From DYGX01 sp035325905 (GTDB taxonomy: Bacteria > Chloroflexota > Anaerolineae > Aggregatilineales > Aggregatilineaceae): a stretch of 64,000 nt of DNA. This document shows positions 31,539 to 39,639 of the stretch, in pieces. The first letter of the stretch is position 1; every line of letters starts with the position of its first letter. The position numbers and the translations under genes are program-made. The DNA lies in NCBI GenBank assembly GCA_035325905.1, contig DAOKYY010000006.1, forward strand, positions 20,221-84,220, given 5' to 3'. The notes under the pieces are model-generated. The model had not been told where the DNA came from and did not search any database. It saw only the letters and a program-made list of their open reading frames with translations.

Positions 31539-33383
31539 ATGGCCGTTTCTGCGAAGAGCGAGTTCACCGTCGAGAACGCCTACCGCTATAACCTCAAGGG
31601 GCCGGTGTGGTGGATCATCGCGCATATGTGGCGCTACAAATGGCTGCTCATCGGCTCGATCCTGTTCAGCATCGTCGATTTCCTGGCGTATTCGCAGGGG
31701 CCGGTCCTGGTCGGGCGGGCCGCCGAGATTATCCTGGACCCCACCCGCTCGTCGGAGCTACTGACGATCTCCTTGCTGGTGCTGGGCGCGCTGATCATCA
31801 GCAGCCTGGCGTTCTGGACCAACAGCCTGCTGATCGAGACCAGCGCCCAGCGCATGGAAGCCGACGCGCGCCACGAGCTATACATCGCGCTGCTCGGCAA
31901 GAGCCAGACCTTCCACGACCGGCAGCGCGTGGGCGACATCATGGCGCGCGCCACCGACGACGTGCGCCAGTTGAACGCGATGATCAGCCCTGGGCTGCGC
32001 TTCATCTACGAGACGGTGATCGGGATCGTCGTGCCGCTGGTCTACATCGCAATGATCCGGGTGGATCTGCTGCTGGTGCCGGCGCTGTTCATCGTGTCGT
32101 ACGTCATCGCGGTCCGGCGCTACGTCCGCATCCTCAACCCGGTGATGCGCCAGCAGCGCGAGCAGTTCGGCACGATGAACGCCGGGCTGGAAGAAGTGCT
32201 GTCCGGCATCGAGATCGTCAAGGCCAGCGTGCAGGAGTCGTTCGAGCGCGGGCGGTTCTATCGCAACGCGCGGCTGTACCGCGATTACTTCGTGGACCAG
32301 GGCAAGATCGAAGCGCGCTATCTGCCGCTGCTGTTGTACGGGATCGCGCTGGGGCTGACCTTTCTGCACGGCATGGTGCTTTACCAGCGGGACCTCGTCG
32401 GCCTCGCGGACATCATCGCGCTGATGGGCCTGATGAACGTGCTGCGCTTCCCGACCTTCATCTCGATCTTCTCGTTCTCGCTGGTGCAGCTTGGCATCGC
32501 CAGCGCCGAGCGCATCCTGAAAATCGTGACCGCCGAGACCGAGATGGACGAGAACGCGGGCGGCTATAGCCAGCCGATCCAGGGCGATATCGTCTTTGAG
32601 AAGGTCACATTCTGCTATGAGGGCAGCGCCGGGGCAGATGGGACGGGCGGCGACTGCCACTCACCCATCATCGACGACGTGTCGTTCCACATCGCGCCGG
32701 GCGAGACGGTCGCCATCGTCGGGCAGACTGGCTCCGGCAAGAGCACCCTGACGCAGCTGATCAACCGCACCTACGACGCGACGCGCGGGCGTATTCTGAT
32801 CGACGGGGTGGACGTGCGCGAGTGGGATATGGCGAAGCTGCGCTCGCAGATCGCCAAGATCGAGCAGGACGTTTTTCTGTTCTCGCGGAGCGTGGCGGAG
32901 AACATCGCGTTCGGCGCGCCAGGCACCCCGCGCGAGCGGGTCGAAGAAGCGGCGCGCGAGGCGCAGGCGCACGAGTTCATCGAGTCGTTCGCGGAAGGGT
33001 ACGAGACGAAGGTCGGCGAGCGCGGGACGATGCTCTCCGGCGGGCAGCGCCAGCGGATCGCGCTGGCCCGCGCCTTCCTCAACGACCCGCGCATCCTGAT
33101 CCTGGACGACTCGACCAGCGCGATCGACAGCGCGACCGAAGACCAGATTCAGAAGGCCATCCGCCGCGCGCAGGAGGGCCGCACCACCCTGCTGATCACG
33201 CACCGCCTGTCGCAGATCCGCTGGGCGGACAAAATCGTGGTGCTGGACGGCGGGCGGGTGGTCGCGATCGGCACGCACGACGACCTGCTGCGCACCTCGC
33301 CGCACTACCGGCGCATCTTCGCCCGCTACGATGTCGAGCTACCGCCGCTGGAAGAGCCAGCCGCCGAGCCGCAGACCGCTTAG
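31539..33383 (+). CDS. ABC exporter half-transporter, degenerate-site subunit
   Basis: The 614-residue protein has six membrane helices (about 25-320) and an ATPase domain (about 350-600). Walker A is GQTGSGKST, signature LSGGQRQRIALAR, and Walker B ILILDDSTSAID carries Asp where the catalytic Glu is expected. The H-loop His is in LLITHRLSQI. This Asp is typical of the non-hydrolysing site in heterodimeric exporters such as TM287/288 and BmrCD. The start ATG 31539 follows GGGAG; GTG 31533 is an alternative. Its partner starts 11 bases downstream. Substrate unknown; drug, lipid or peptide export are possible. Confidence 0.9.
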   Translation: MAVSAKSEFTVENAYRYNLKGPVWWIIAHMWRYKWLLIGSILFSIVDFLAYSQGPVLVGRAAEIILDPTRSSELLTISLLVLGALIISSLAFWTNSLLIETSAQRMEADARHELYIALLGKSQTFHDRQRVGDIMARATDDVRQLNAMISPGLRFIYETVIGIVVPLVYIAMIRVDLLLVPALFIVSYVIAVRRYVRILNPVMRQQREQFGTMNAGLEEVLSGIEIVKASVQESFERGRFYRNARLYRDYFVDQGKIEARYLPLLLYGIALGLTFLHGMVLYQRDLVGLADIIALMGLMNVLRFPTFISIFSFSLVQLGIASAERILKIVTAETEMDENAGGYSQPIQGDIVFEKVTFCYEGSAGADGTGGDCHSPIIDDVSFHIAPGETVAIVGQTGSGKSTLTQLINRTYDATRGRILIDGVDVREWDMAKLRSQIAKIEQDVFLFSRSVAENIAFGAPGTPRERVEEAAREAQAHEFIESFAEGYETKVGERGTMLSGGQRQRIALARAFLNDPRILILDDSTSAIDSATEDQIQKAIRRAQEGRTTLLITHRLSQIRWADKIVVLDGGRVVAIGTHDDLLRTSPHYRRIFARYDVELPPLEEPAAEPQTA

Positions 33384-33394
33384 GAGAGACGCGC

Positions 33395-35215
33395 ATGGGC
33401 TTTCTCATGGACGGCCTCGACGCCGAAGAGTACGACCGGACGTATGGCGACCGCGAGCTGGTGCGGCGCATTCTGTCGTACTTCCGCCCGCAGCTGGGCC
33501 GGATGCTCGCCGTGGCAGTGATGGTCGTGCTGACCTCGCTGGCGCAGACCGCGCTGCCGATCTACATCTCGTATTCGCTGGACCGGCTGCAAGAAGACGC
33601 CTCGACCGAGCGGGTGCTCGAAATCGCCGCCGTCGTCATGGCGCTGGGCGTGGTTGGCTGGGCGTTCAACGCGGTGCGCCGCTGGCTTTCGGCAGAGGCG
33701 ATCGGCAACGTCGTCCTCCAGCTACGCGAAGACGCCTTTGACGCGGTGGTCAAGCGCGACCTGTCGTTCTATGACAGCTACCCGTCCGGTAAGATCGTCA
33801 GCCGCGTGACCTCGGACACGCAGGCGTTTTCGCAGGTCGTCACGCTGACGATGGACCTGATCAGCCAGGTGCTGCTGATCGTGTTGCTGATCGGCTATTT
33901 GTTCTACGTGGATGTCAGGCTGACGCTGCTGACGCTGCTGCTCGCGCCGCCGATCGTCGTCGTGGCGCTGGCCTTCCGCAAGATCGCGCGCGACACCGTC
34001 ACCCAGTCGCGGCGCATCCTGGCGGAAGTCAGCTCTCACATTCAAGAGACGGTCAGCGGGATCGGCGTCGCCAAGACCTTCCGCCAGGAGCACGCCGTGT
34101 ACGGCGAGTTCCTGGGCGTTAACGCGCGCTCGTACCGGATCAACCTGCGCACCGGCTACGTCTTCAGCAGCATCTTCCCGATTCTGAACCTGATGGCCGG
34201 GCTGGGCACGGCGGGGATCGTGTACTTCGGCGGGCGGCAGGCGATCGATGGGCAGCTGAGCGCGGGCGACTGGTTCCTGTTCATTCAGGGCATCCAGATG
34301 TTCTGGTTCCCGCTAACCAGCATCGCCTCGTTCTGGAGCCAGTTCCAGCTTGGCATGGCGGCGGGCGAGCGCGTCTTCGCGCTGATCGACGCCGACCCGA
34401 AGGTGATCCAGACCGACAGCCGGACGCTGGACATCGTCGAGGGCGAGATCGTCTTCGATCACGTAGACTTCCGCTACAAGGACGACGAGCCGGTGCTGGA
34501 AGACTTCTCGCTGACGATCCACGCCGGGGAAATGCTGGCGCTGGTCGGGCACACCGGCTCCGGCAAATCGAGCATCGCGCGGCTGATCACGCGCTTCTAC
34601 GAGTTCCAGGGCGGGCGTATCCTGATTGACGGCCACGACATCCGCACGCTAGACCTGCACGACTATCGCCAGCACCTGGGGATCGTGACGCAAACGCCCT
34701 TCCTGTTCGATGGGACGGTGAAGGACAACATCCGCTATGGCACGCAGGACGCGACCGATGAGGACGTGCTCAGCGCGGCGCGGCAGGTCGGCGGCGGCGA
34801 CTGGATCAAGAGCCTGCCGGACGGGCTGGAAACGCAGGTCGGCGAGCGCGGCGCGAGCCTGTCGATGGGCCAGCGCCAGCTGGTCGCGCTGGCGCGCGTG
34901 CTGCTCCAGGACCCGGCGATCTTTATCCTGGACGAAGCGACGGCCAGCGTCGATCCGCTGACCGAAACGCTGATCCAGGAAGGGCTGGACGAGGTGATGA
35001 AGCGCCGCACGTCGGTCGTGATCGCGCACCGGCTCTCGACCATCCGCAACGCGGACCGGATCATCGTCCTGCGCGAGGGCAAAATCATCGAGGAAGGCAG
35101 CCACGACGAGTTGCTGGCGGCGGGCGGGTACTACGCGGAGCTGTACAATACGTACTTCCGCCACCAGAGCCTGGAGTATATCGAGCAGTCCGGCAAGCTG
35201 ATCGACGCGGCCTAA
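33395..35215 (+). CDS. ABC exporter half-transporter, catalytic subunit
   Basis: The 606-residue partner has six membrane helices and an ATPase domain. Walker A is GHTGSGKSS, Walker B IFILDEATASVD with the normal catalytic Glu, H-loop VVIAHRLSTI. Its signature reads LSMGQRQLVALAR, with Met in place of Gly. That altered signature faces the degenerate Walker site of the first subunit, the complementary asymmetry known for heterodimeric exporters. ATG 33395 follows TAGGAGAG. The operon ends at a terminator. Confidence 0.9.
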   Translation: MGFLMDGLDAEEYDRTYGDRELVRRILSYFRPQLGRMLAVAVMVVLTSLAQTALPIYISYSLDRLQEDASTERVLEIAAVVMALGVVGWAFNAVRRWLSAEAIGNVVLQLREDAFDAVVKRDLSFYDSYPSGKIVSRVTSDTQAFSQVVTLTMDLISQVLLIVLLIGYLFYVDVRLTLLTLLLAPPIVVVALAFRKIARDTVTQSRRILAEVSSHIQETVSGIGVAKTFRQEHAVYGEFLGVNARSYRINLRTGYVFSSIFPILNLMAGLGTAGIVYFGGRQAIDGQLSAGDWFLFIQGIQMFWFPLTSIASFWSQFQLGMAAGERVFALIDADPKVIQTDSRTLDIVEGEIVFDHVDFRYKDDEPVLEDFSLTIHAGEMLALVGHTGSGKSSIARLITRFYEFQGGRILIDGHDIRTLDLHDYRQHLGIVTQTPFLFDGTVKDNIRYGTQDATDEDVLSAARQVGGGDWIKSLPDGLETQVGERGASLSMGQRQLVALARVLLQDPAIFILDEATASVDPLTETLIQEGLDEVMKRRTSVVIAHRLSTIRNADRIIVLREGKIIEEGSHDELLAAGGYYAELYNTYFRHQSLEYIEQSGKLIDAA

Positions 35216-35249
35216 CGCTCAGCGGAACGATCATCTGAAGAAGCGAAAT

Positions 35250-35288
35250 GCCCGGTGTCCTTCTGCGCCACCGGGCTTTGTGTTCTTA
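35250..35288 (+). terminator. Terminator of the ABC exporter operon
   Basis: GCCCGGTG (35250-35257) pairs with CACCGGGC (35269-35276), followed by TTTGTGTTCTT. It overlaps the end of the convergent HTH gene. Confidence 0.75.
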
Positions 35289-35606
35289 CTCTGTGTTACC
35301 ATCCATCGCTTCCAGAATACGCCGCAGCCCGTTCTGGTAGGCTTGAAACGCGGCACGCCCGGTGTCCGTCTGCCGATAGAGCGTATAGGGATATTTGCCT
35401 CTGAACGTTTTTTCGACAGTGATGTATCCTGCTTGTTCGAGCTTTGCCAGATGCGACGAGAGGTTGCCTTTCGTCAGCCCGGTTTCTTGCAGCAGGAACA
35501 CGAAGTCGGCGCTTTCTACCGCGTACAGAAGCGCCATGATCACCAGACGCGCTGGCTCGTGGATCAGGCGCTCGATTTCGAGGATTGGGCGGTAGTCGGC
35601 GGTCAT
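35286..35606 (-). CDS. Small winged-helix transcriptional regulator
   Basis: The 106-residue protein is a winged-helix regulator of the ArsR/MarR-like 'winged helix DNA-binding' type: HEPARLVIMALLYAVESADFVFLLQETGLTKGNLSSHLAKLEQAGYITVEK, then the wing FRGKYPYTLYRQTDTG. No metal-binding Cys is present. Its start overlaps the stop of the preceding membrane-protein gene by 4 bases (ATGA), so the two are translated together. It probably regulates its own operon. Confidence 0.85.
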   Translation of the reverse strand: MTADYRPILEIERLIHEPARLVIMALLYAVESADFVFLLQETGLTKGNLSSHLAKLEQAGYITVEKTFRGKYPYTLYRQTDTGRAAFQAYQNGLRRILEAMDGNTE

Positions 35607-36232
35607 AGCTGTTGGTCCTGAACCTGGAAGCGCGTCAGATAGCGCCAGAACGCATAGCCGCCAGCGATCAGCAGCACCAGACCGATCGCGGCCAGATAGA
35701 CTACATTCAAATCCAGCCGGTCGATCCCGGTCAGCGGAAGCGCAAAAGCTGCCATCACGACGACGAAGGCTTCGACGTAGAACCGCGTGAGTCCCGTCTT
35801 ACGGCCATAAAAGAGCAGGCCATAACCGAGCAAGAGGCCGAGCATCAGAAAAATGTTATTGCCATAGGGGGATAACAACGCCGCGAGGGCAATCCCCAGC
35901 AAGAGGACCTGGTACGAAAAGCGTCTTCGCTCCGCATCATCGATGCGATACTGCACGTAGCCGGTGCGTGGGTAGACAAAGCGCTCTTTGACCGCGTTGA
36001 TCCCTTTGGCAAACGCCCAAGCGCCAAGCGCAACAAGCGCGATCAGCAGCGCGGCGGAGAGTATCGGGAGCAGGGAATCATTGGGATCATCAAGCCCCAG
36101 GATGGAATAGCCGAACTGAAGCGCTACCGCGCCGAACAGCAGCAAACCTCCGATCGTAATCTCGCTTAGCCCGCTCGCGTGCTCATAACGATAGGCGCGT
36201 TGAGCGATGTGTTCCAGGTTGGTGTGATCCAT
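35603..36232 (-). CDS. Membrane protein of unknown function paired with the HTH regulator
   Basis: This 209-residue protein has about five hydrophobic helices (starting near residues 24, 50, 107, 127, 155, 175) and a short cytoplasmic N-terminus with EHIAQRAYRYEHASGLSEI. I do not recognise the family precisely. ATG 36232 with AAAGGGG upstream is preferred over ATG 36298. An AT-rich stretch with TATAAT boxes (minus strand, around 36250-36275) is the likely promoter. It may sense a membrane or stress cue for the coupled regulator; this is inference from the gene order only. Confidence 0.7.
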   Translation of the reverse strand: MDHTNLEHIAQRAYRYEHASGLSEITIGGLLLFGAVALQFGYSILGLDDPNDSLLPILSAALLIALVALGAWAFAKGINAVKERFVYPRTGYVQYRIDDAERRRFSYQVLLLGIALAALLSPYGNNIFLMLGLLLGYGLLFYGRKTGLTRFYVEAFVVVMAAFALPLTGIDRLDLNVVYLAAIGLVLLIAGGYAFWRYLTRFQVQDQQL

Positions 36233-36425
36233 CGAAACCCCTTTCTCAATTATAACAGTCTTGTTTGTATTATAAACTATATTGTGATTCAGACGCAATG
36301 CCTTAACAGCAAATCATCTGCCCAAAGCATAAAAACTGTATCGATTGCGCCAGCGGCGTGATGGTTAGGCAGCGCCAAAGTCGCTACAATCTCGGTGAAC
36401 CTGCGCCTGCGCATCCCGAAGGCCC

Positions 36426-37106
36426 ATGACCCAAGCAGACCTGACGACCCTCGCCGAGCATCTTTCAAACGTTCCCTACTTCGCGCCGCTCTCCCCCGGT
36501 GAGCGCCACGCGCTGGCGGCGCGGGCGGGGTTTTACACCTTCGCCGCCGACGAGATCATCTTCCTCGAAGGCGAGACGCGCAGCGGTCTGTGGATTATCG
36601 AGGACGGCAGCGTCAAGATCGCGAAGCTCAGCCCGGAAGGGAGCGAGTATATTCTGCACCTGCTCGGCCCCGGCAGCGTGTTCAACGACATCGCCGCGCT
36701 GGATGGCGGCCCCACCCCCGCCAACGCGATCGCGATGACGCTGGTCACGGCGTGGTCGCTCTCGTCGGCGCTGGTGCGCGAGGTGATCGAGCGCCACCCG
36801 GCAGTCGCGCGGGCCGCGATCGAGACGCTGACGGGGCGGGTCCGCGCGTTGAACCGCCAGCTTGAAGACCTGACGCTCTATCCCGTGCTGGTCCGGCTGG
36901 CGCGGTTCTTAATCGCCCAGGCCGAAGACCCCTCGCTCAGCGGACCGGGCATCACGCGCGCGGCAATCGCCGGGCACCTCAATACCACGCCGGAGACGAT
37001 CAGCCGTGTCCTCGCCAAGCTGCAAGAGGCCGGCGCGATCCGCTTCGACCGCCACCGCATCCTGATCACCGACCGGGACCTCCTGCGCTCCATCGCCGTT
37101 CTGTAA
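36426..37106 (+). CDS. Crp/Fnr-family regulator, DNR-like
   Basis: The 226-residue protein has an N-terminal cyclic-nucleotide-binding-like sensor (about 18-130), a dimer helix and a C-terminal HTH. The recognition helix reads TPETISRVL; E-x-x-S-R is the FNR/DNR pattern that reads TTGAY half-sites. I see no cysteine in the whole chain, so it cannot hold the FNR iron-sulfur cluster; a DNR-type haem/NO or other sensor is more likely. Two TTGAY-N4-GTCAA boxes lie 30 and 50 bases downstream, ahead of the ferredoxin-nirK genes, which are the probable targets. Confidence 0.87.
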   Translation: MTQADLTTLAEHLSNVPYFAPLSPGERHALAARAGFYTFAADEIIFLEGETRSGLWIIEDGSVKIAKLSPEGSEYILHLLGPGSVFNDIAALDGGPTPANAIAMTLVTAWSLSSALVREVIERHPAVARAAIETLTGRVRALNRQLEDLTLYPVLVRLARFLIAQAEDPSLSGPGITRAAIAGHLNTTPETISRVLAKLQEAGAIRFDRHRILITDRDLLRSIAVL

Positions 37107-37137
37107 ACCGGTCTCGCCGCTCTCGCTCGCGATCTAC

Positions 37138-37198
37138 TTGATCCGTGTCAAGTCCTTTGACGCGCGTCAAGGACGATTGTGCCCGCGTGCACTATGCT
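37138..37198 (+). promoter_or_regulatory. Two FNR/DNR-type boxes and promoter of the ferredoxin-nirK operon
   Basis: TTGATCCGTGTCAA (37138-37151) and TTGACGCGCGTCAA (37157-37170) match the TTGAY-N4-RTCAA pattern; the second is a perfect palindrome. A -10-like TATGCT lies at 37193-37198, so the start should be near 37205. The box centres then fall at about -41.5 and -60.5, the classical activator positions of the Crp/Fnr family. The cognate regulator gene ends at 37106. Confidence 0.82.
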
Positions 37199-37234
37199 AG
37201 GCGCACCGTTGAGTGATACAGGCGGCAACACGCG

Positions 37235-37474
37235 ATGAACAGACACTGGAAACCGGCGATCAATCGGGCGCGCTGCACGGGCTGCGGCGCGTGCGTCGAG
37301 CAGTGCCCGGAACATGCGCTCGGCCAGATCGCGGGCAAGGCGACCGTGCTTGAGCCAGACGCGTGCACCTATTGCGCGCGGTGCGAGACGCTGTGCCCGA
37401 CCCGCGCTATCGCGCTGCCGTACCTGATCATGTACGCGCCTCTATCGTCCACATCCGACTCTACATCCAGGTGA
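37235..37474 (+). CDS. Two-[4Fe-4S] ferredoxin
   Basis: The 79-residue protein has two C-x2-C-x2-C-x3-CP motifs: CTGCGACVEQCP and CTYCARCETLCP, each followed by the usual partner region. It carries electrons at low potential. It is the first gene behind the DNR-type promoter and is 10 bases from nirK, so it is expressed with nitrite reduction. The redox partner is not defined. Confidence 0.92.
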   Translation: MNRHWKPAINRARCTGCGACVEQCPEHALGQIAGKATVLEPDACTYCARCETLCPTRAIALPYLIMYAPLSSTSDSTSR

Positions 37475-37484
37475 CAAACGTCCA

Positions 37485-38891
37485 ATGAAGCTTCGTTCTG
37501 TTCTGGCAATTCTGCTCACCACCGCAATTCTGCTCGGCCTGGCGCTGACGATCAGCGCCGGGATGTCGCTGGCGCAAAGCGATGCGCCCCCGGCCGTCTC
37601 CAATGCCAGCGCGGCGACCATCGAATACACGCTCGTCACGGGCGGCGGCACGGGCCAGCTCGTGTTTGTTGGCAAGGGCGGCGACATCGACGGCGTGGTC
37701 AACCCCACGCTGACCGCGCGCCCCGGCGATGTCGTCAAGATCACGCTGATCAACGATGACGGGATGCTGCACGACCTGGTGATTGACGAGTTCAACGCCG
37801 CTACCCGGCAGTTCGCCGATCGCGGCGAGGAAGAATCCATCACCTTCACGGCCAACCAGACCGGCACGTTCATCTACTACTGCTCGGTGCCGGGGCACAA
37901 GGCCGCCGGGATGCTCGGCAAGCTGGTCGTTGGCACGGCGGCGCAGGCGGAAGCCTCCGGCGCAGACATCGTGCGCGATCCGTCGGATGTCCCTGCTCCG
38001 TTGCCGGCCCGCGAGCCGCAGACCGTCGAAGTGGACCTGGTCGCGGAGGAAGTGCTCGGCCAGCTGGCGGATGGCACCGTGATGACGTACTTCACCTTCA
38101 ACGGGACCGTGCCCGGCCCGATGATCCGCGTGCGCGTGGGTGATACGGTTCAGGTGAACTTCCGCAACGCGTCGTCGAGCCAGTTCCCGCACTCGCTGGA
38201 CTTCCACGCGGCGACCGGGCCGGGCGGCGGCGCGGTCTTCAGCAATCTCGGCCCCGGAGAGGAAACGACCTTCTCGTTCAAGGCGCTCAACCCCGGCCTG
38301 TTCGTGTATCACTGCGCCACGCCGAGCGTCGCGCACCATATCGCGATGGGGATGTACGGCCTGATCCTGGTCGAGCCGGAGGAAGGTCTGCCAACGGTTG
38401 ATCGCGAGTTCTACGTGATGCAGGGCGAGGTCTATACCGAGGAGCCATACGGCACCGCCGGGTACGTCAACTTCAGCCACGAGAAGATGCTCGACGAGCA
38501 GCCGGAATACTTCGTCTTCAACGGCGCGGCGAATGGCCTGACCAGCGACACGCACGCCATGCACGCTAACCTGGGCGAGACCGTCCGCATTTTCTTCGGC
38601 GTCGGCGGGCCGAACTTCATCTCGTCCTTCCATGTCATCGGCGAAATCTTCGACCGGGTCTATGACCAGGCGTCGCTGACCAGCCCGCCGCTCACCGACG
38701 TGCAGACGACGCTGGTCCCGGCCGGCGGCGCGGCGATGATCGAGTTCAAGACTGAGGTGCCGGGCCGCTACATCCTGGTTGACCACGCGCTTAGCCGGGC
38801 CGAGCGCGGGCTGATGGGCTTCCTTTACGTCGAAGGCGAGGACCAGCCTGACCTCTTCGACGGGACGCTGACGCACGGCTCCGGCCACTGA
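37485..38891 (+). CDS. nirK: Copper nitrite reductase with N-terminal cupredoxin domain
   Basis: The 468-residue secreted protein (signal peptide 1-31) reduces nitrite to NO. The core two-domain NirK has the type 1 copper ligands His236, Cys277, His285, Met290, type 2 ligands His241, His276, His383, and the catalytic Asp239. In front lies an extra cupredoxin (about 45-155) with its own type 1 copper set His96, Cys133, His138, Met143 (LHDLVIDE, YYCSVPGHKAAGM). Such tethered cupredoxins occur in Hyphomicrobium-type NirK and may pass electrons directly to the core. It sits behind two DNR boxes. Confidence 0.93.
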   Translation: MKLRSVLAILLTTAILLGLALTISAGMSLAQSDAPPAVSNASAATIEYTLVTGGGTGQLVFVGKGGDIDGVVNPTLTARPGDVVKITLINDDGMLHDLVIDEFNAATRQFADRGEEESITFTANQTGTFIYYCSVPGHKAAGMLGKLVVGTAAQAEASGADIVRDPSDVPAPLPAREPQTVEVDLVAEEVLGQLADGTVMTYFTFNGTVPGPMIRVRVGDTVQVNFRNASSSQFPHSLDFHAATGPGGGAVFSNLGPGEETTFSFKALNPGLFVYHCATPSVAHHIAMGMYGLILVEPEEGLPTVDREFYVMQGEVYTEEPYGTAGYVNFSHEKMLDEQPEYFVFNGAANGLTSDTHAMHANLGETVRIFFGVGGPNFISSFHVIGEIFDRVYDQASLTSPPLTDVQTTLVPAGGAAMIEFKTEVPGRYILVDHALSRAERGLMGFLYVEGEDQPDLFDGTLTHGSGH

Positions 38892-38918
38892 CGCCACACG
38901 AACGCCTGAATAGATCGC

Positions 38919-38954
38919 GCGGGCGGCGGAGCGGGTTCGCGCCCTGCCGCCCGC
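38919..38954 (+). promoter_or_regulatory. Hairpin between nirK and the MIP18-like gene
   Basis: GCGGGCGGC (38919-38927) pairs with GCCGCCCGC (38946-38954) over an 18-base loop. No T-run follows, so partial attenuation or mRNA protection is more likely than full termination. Confidence 0.45.
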
Positions 38955-38968
38955 AGGAGCGAGCGGAA

Positions 38969-39280
38969 ATGACTTTGACAACACTCACCGAAGAAGCCGT
39001 CACCGAGGCGCTGCGCACGGTCATCGACCCGGAGCTGGGGATCAACATCGTCGATCTGGGGCTGGTGTACGATGTGCAGATTCTGGGCGAGCATGTTCAG
39101 GTCACGATGACGATGACGACCCCCGCTTGCCCGCTCGGCGCGCACATCACCGCCGAAGCGACCTACGCCGTCGAGCAAGCGACCGGCTCGCGCAGCGTCC
39201 ACATCGAGCTGGTGTGGAGTCCGGCCTGGACCCCGATGATGATGTCGCTGGCCGCCAAGCGGGCGCTTGGCTGGCTGTAG
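38969..39280 (+). CDS. MIP18/DUF59 family protein (SufT/PaaD-like)
   Basis: The 103-residue protein has the DUF59 fold: TEALRTVIDPELGINIVDLGLVYDV, then TMTTPACPLGAHI with the conserved Cys in the loop, and a final hydrophobic segment with SPAWTPMMMS. Members aid iron-sulfur or metal cofactor assembly. It lies in the nirK island, so it may help mature a metal centre of that island. An AGGAG-like site lies near 38955. Confidence 0.88.
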   Translation: MTLTTLTEEAVTEALRTVIDPELGINIVDLGLVYDVQILGEHVQVTMTMTTPACPLGAHITAEATYAVEQATGSRSVHIELVWSPAWTPMMMSLAAKRALGWL

Positions 39281-39368
39281 CCGCCCGCGCCGTTTGTACC
39301 GTCTCTATCGTCCGATGTCTATGCAGTCCGTAATCGAAGCCTATCCGCACAAGGAGCATCGTACCCTC

Positions 39369-39620
39369 ATGGAAACAACCACCAAGCTCACGCTCGACGT
39401 TCGGCCCATCCCGCCCGCGCAGAAGCACCCGACCATCTTCCAGACGTTCGACGATCTGAAGCCGGGCGAAGCGTTCGAGCTGGTCAACGACCACAACCCG
39501 AAGCCGTTGCACTACCAGATGATGTTCGAGCGCGAGAACGAGTTTACCTGGGACTACCTCGAAGAAGGCCCGACCGTGTGGCGCGTGCGGATCGGCAAGC
39601 GCGTGGCCGACACGGCCTAG
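39369..39620 (+). CDS. DUF2249 domain protein
   Basis: The 83-residue protein matches the DUF2249 pattern: LDVRPIPPAQKHPTIFQTFDDLKPGE, then LVNDHNPKPLHYQM and a C-terminal WRVRIGKR. These small proteins recur in nitrite and nitric-oxide metabolism neighbourhoods; their chemistry is unknown. ATG 39369 is preferred because AAGGAG precedes it by about a dozen bases and the family motif starts right after. Confidence 0.82.
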   Translation: METTTKLTLDVRPIPPAQKHPTIFQTFDDLKPGEAFELVNDHNPKPLHYQMMFERENEFTWDYLEEGPTVWRVRIGKRVADTA

Positions 39621-39639
39621 CTGCACAGAGCGCGCACGA

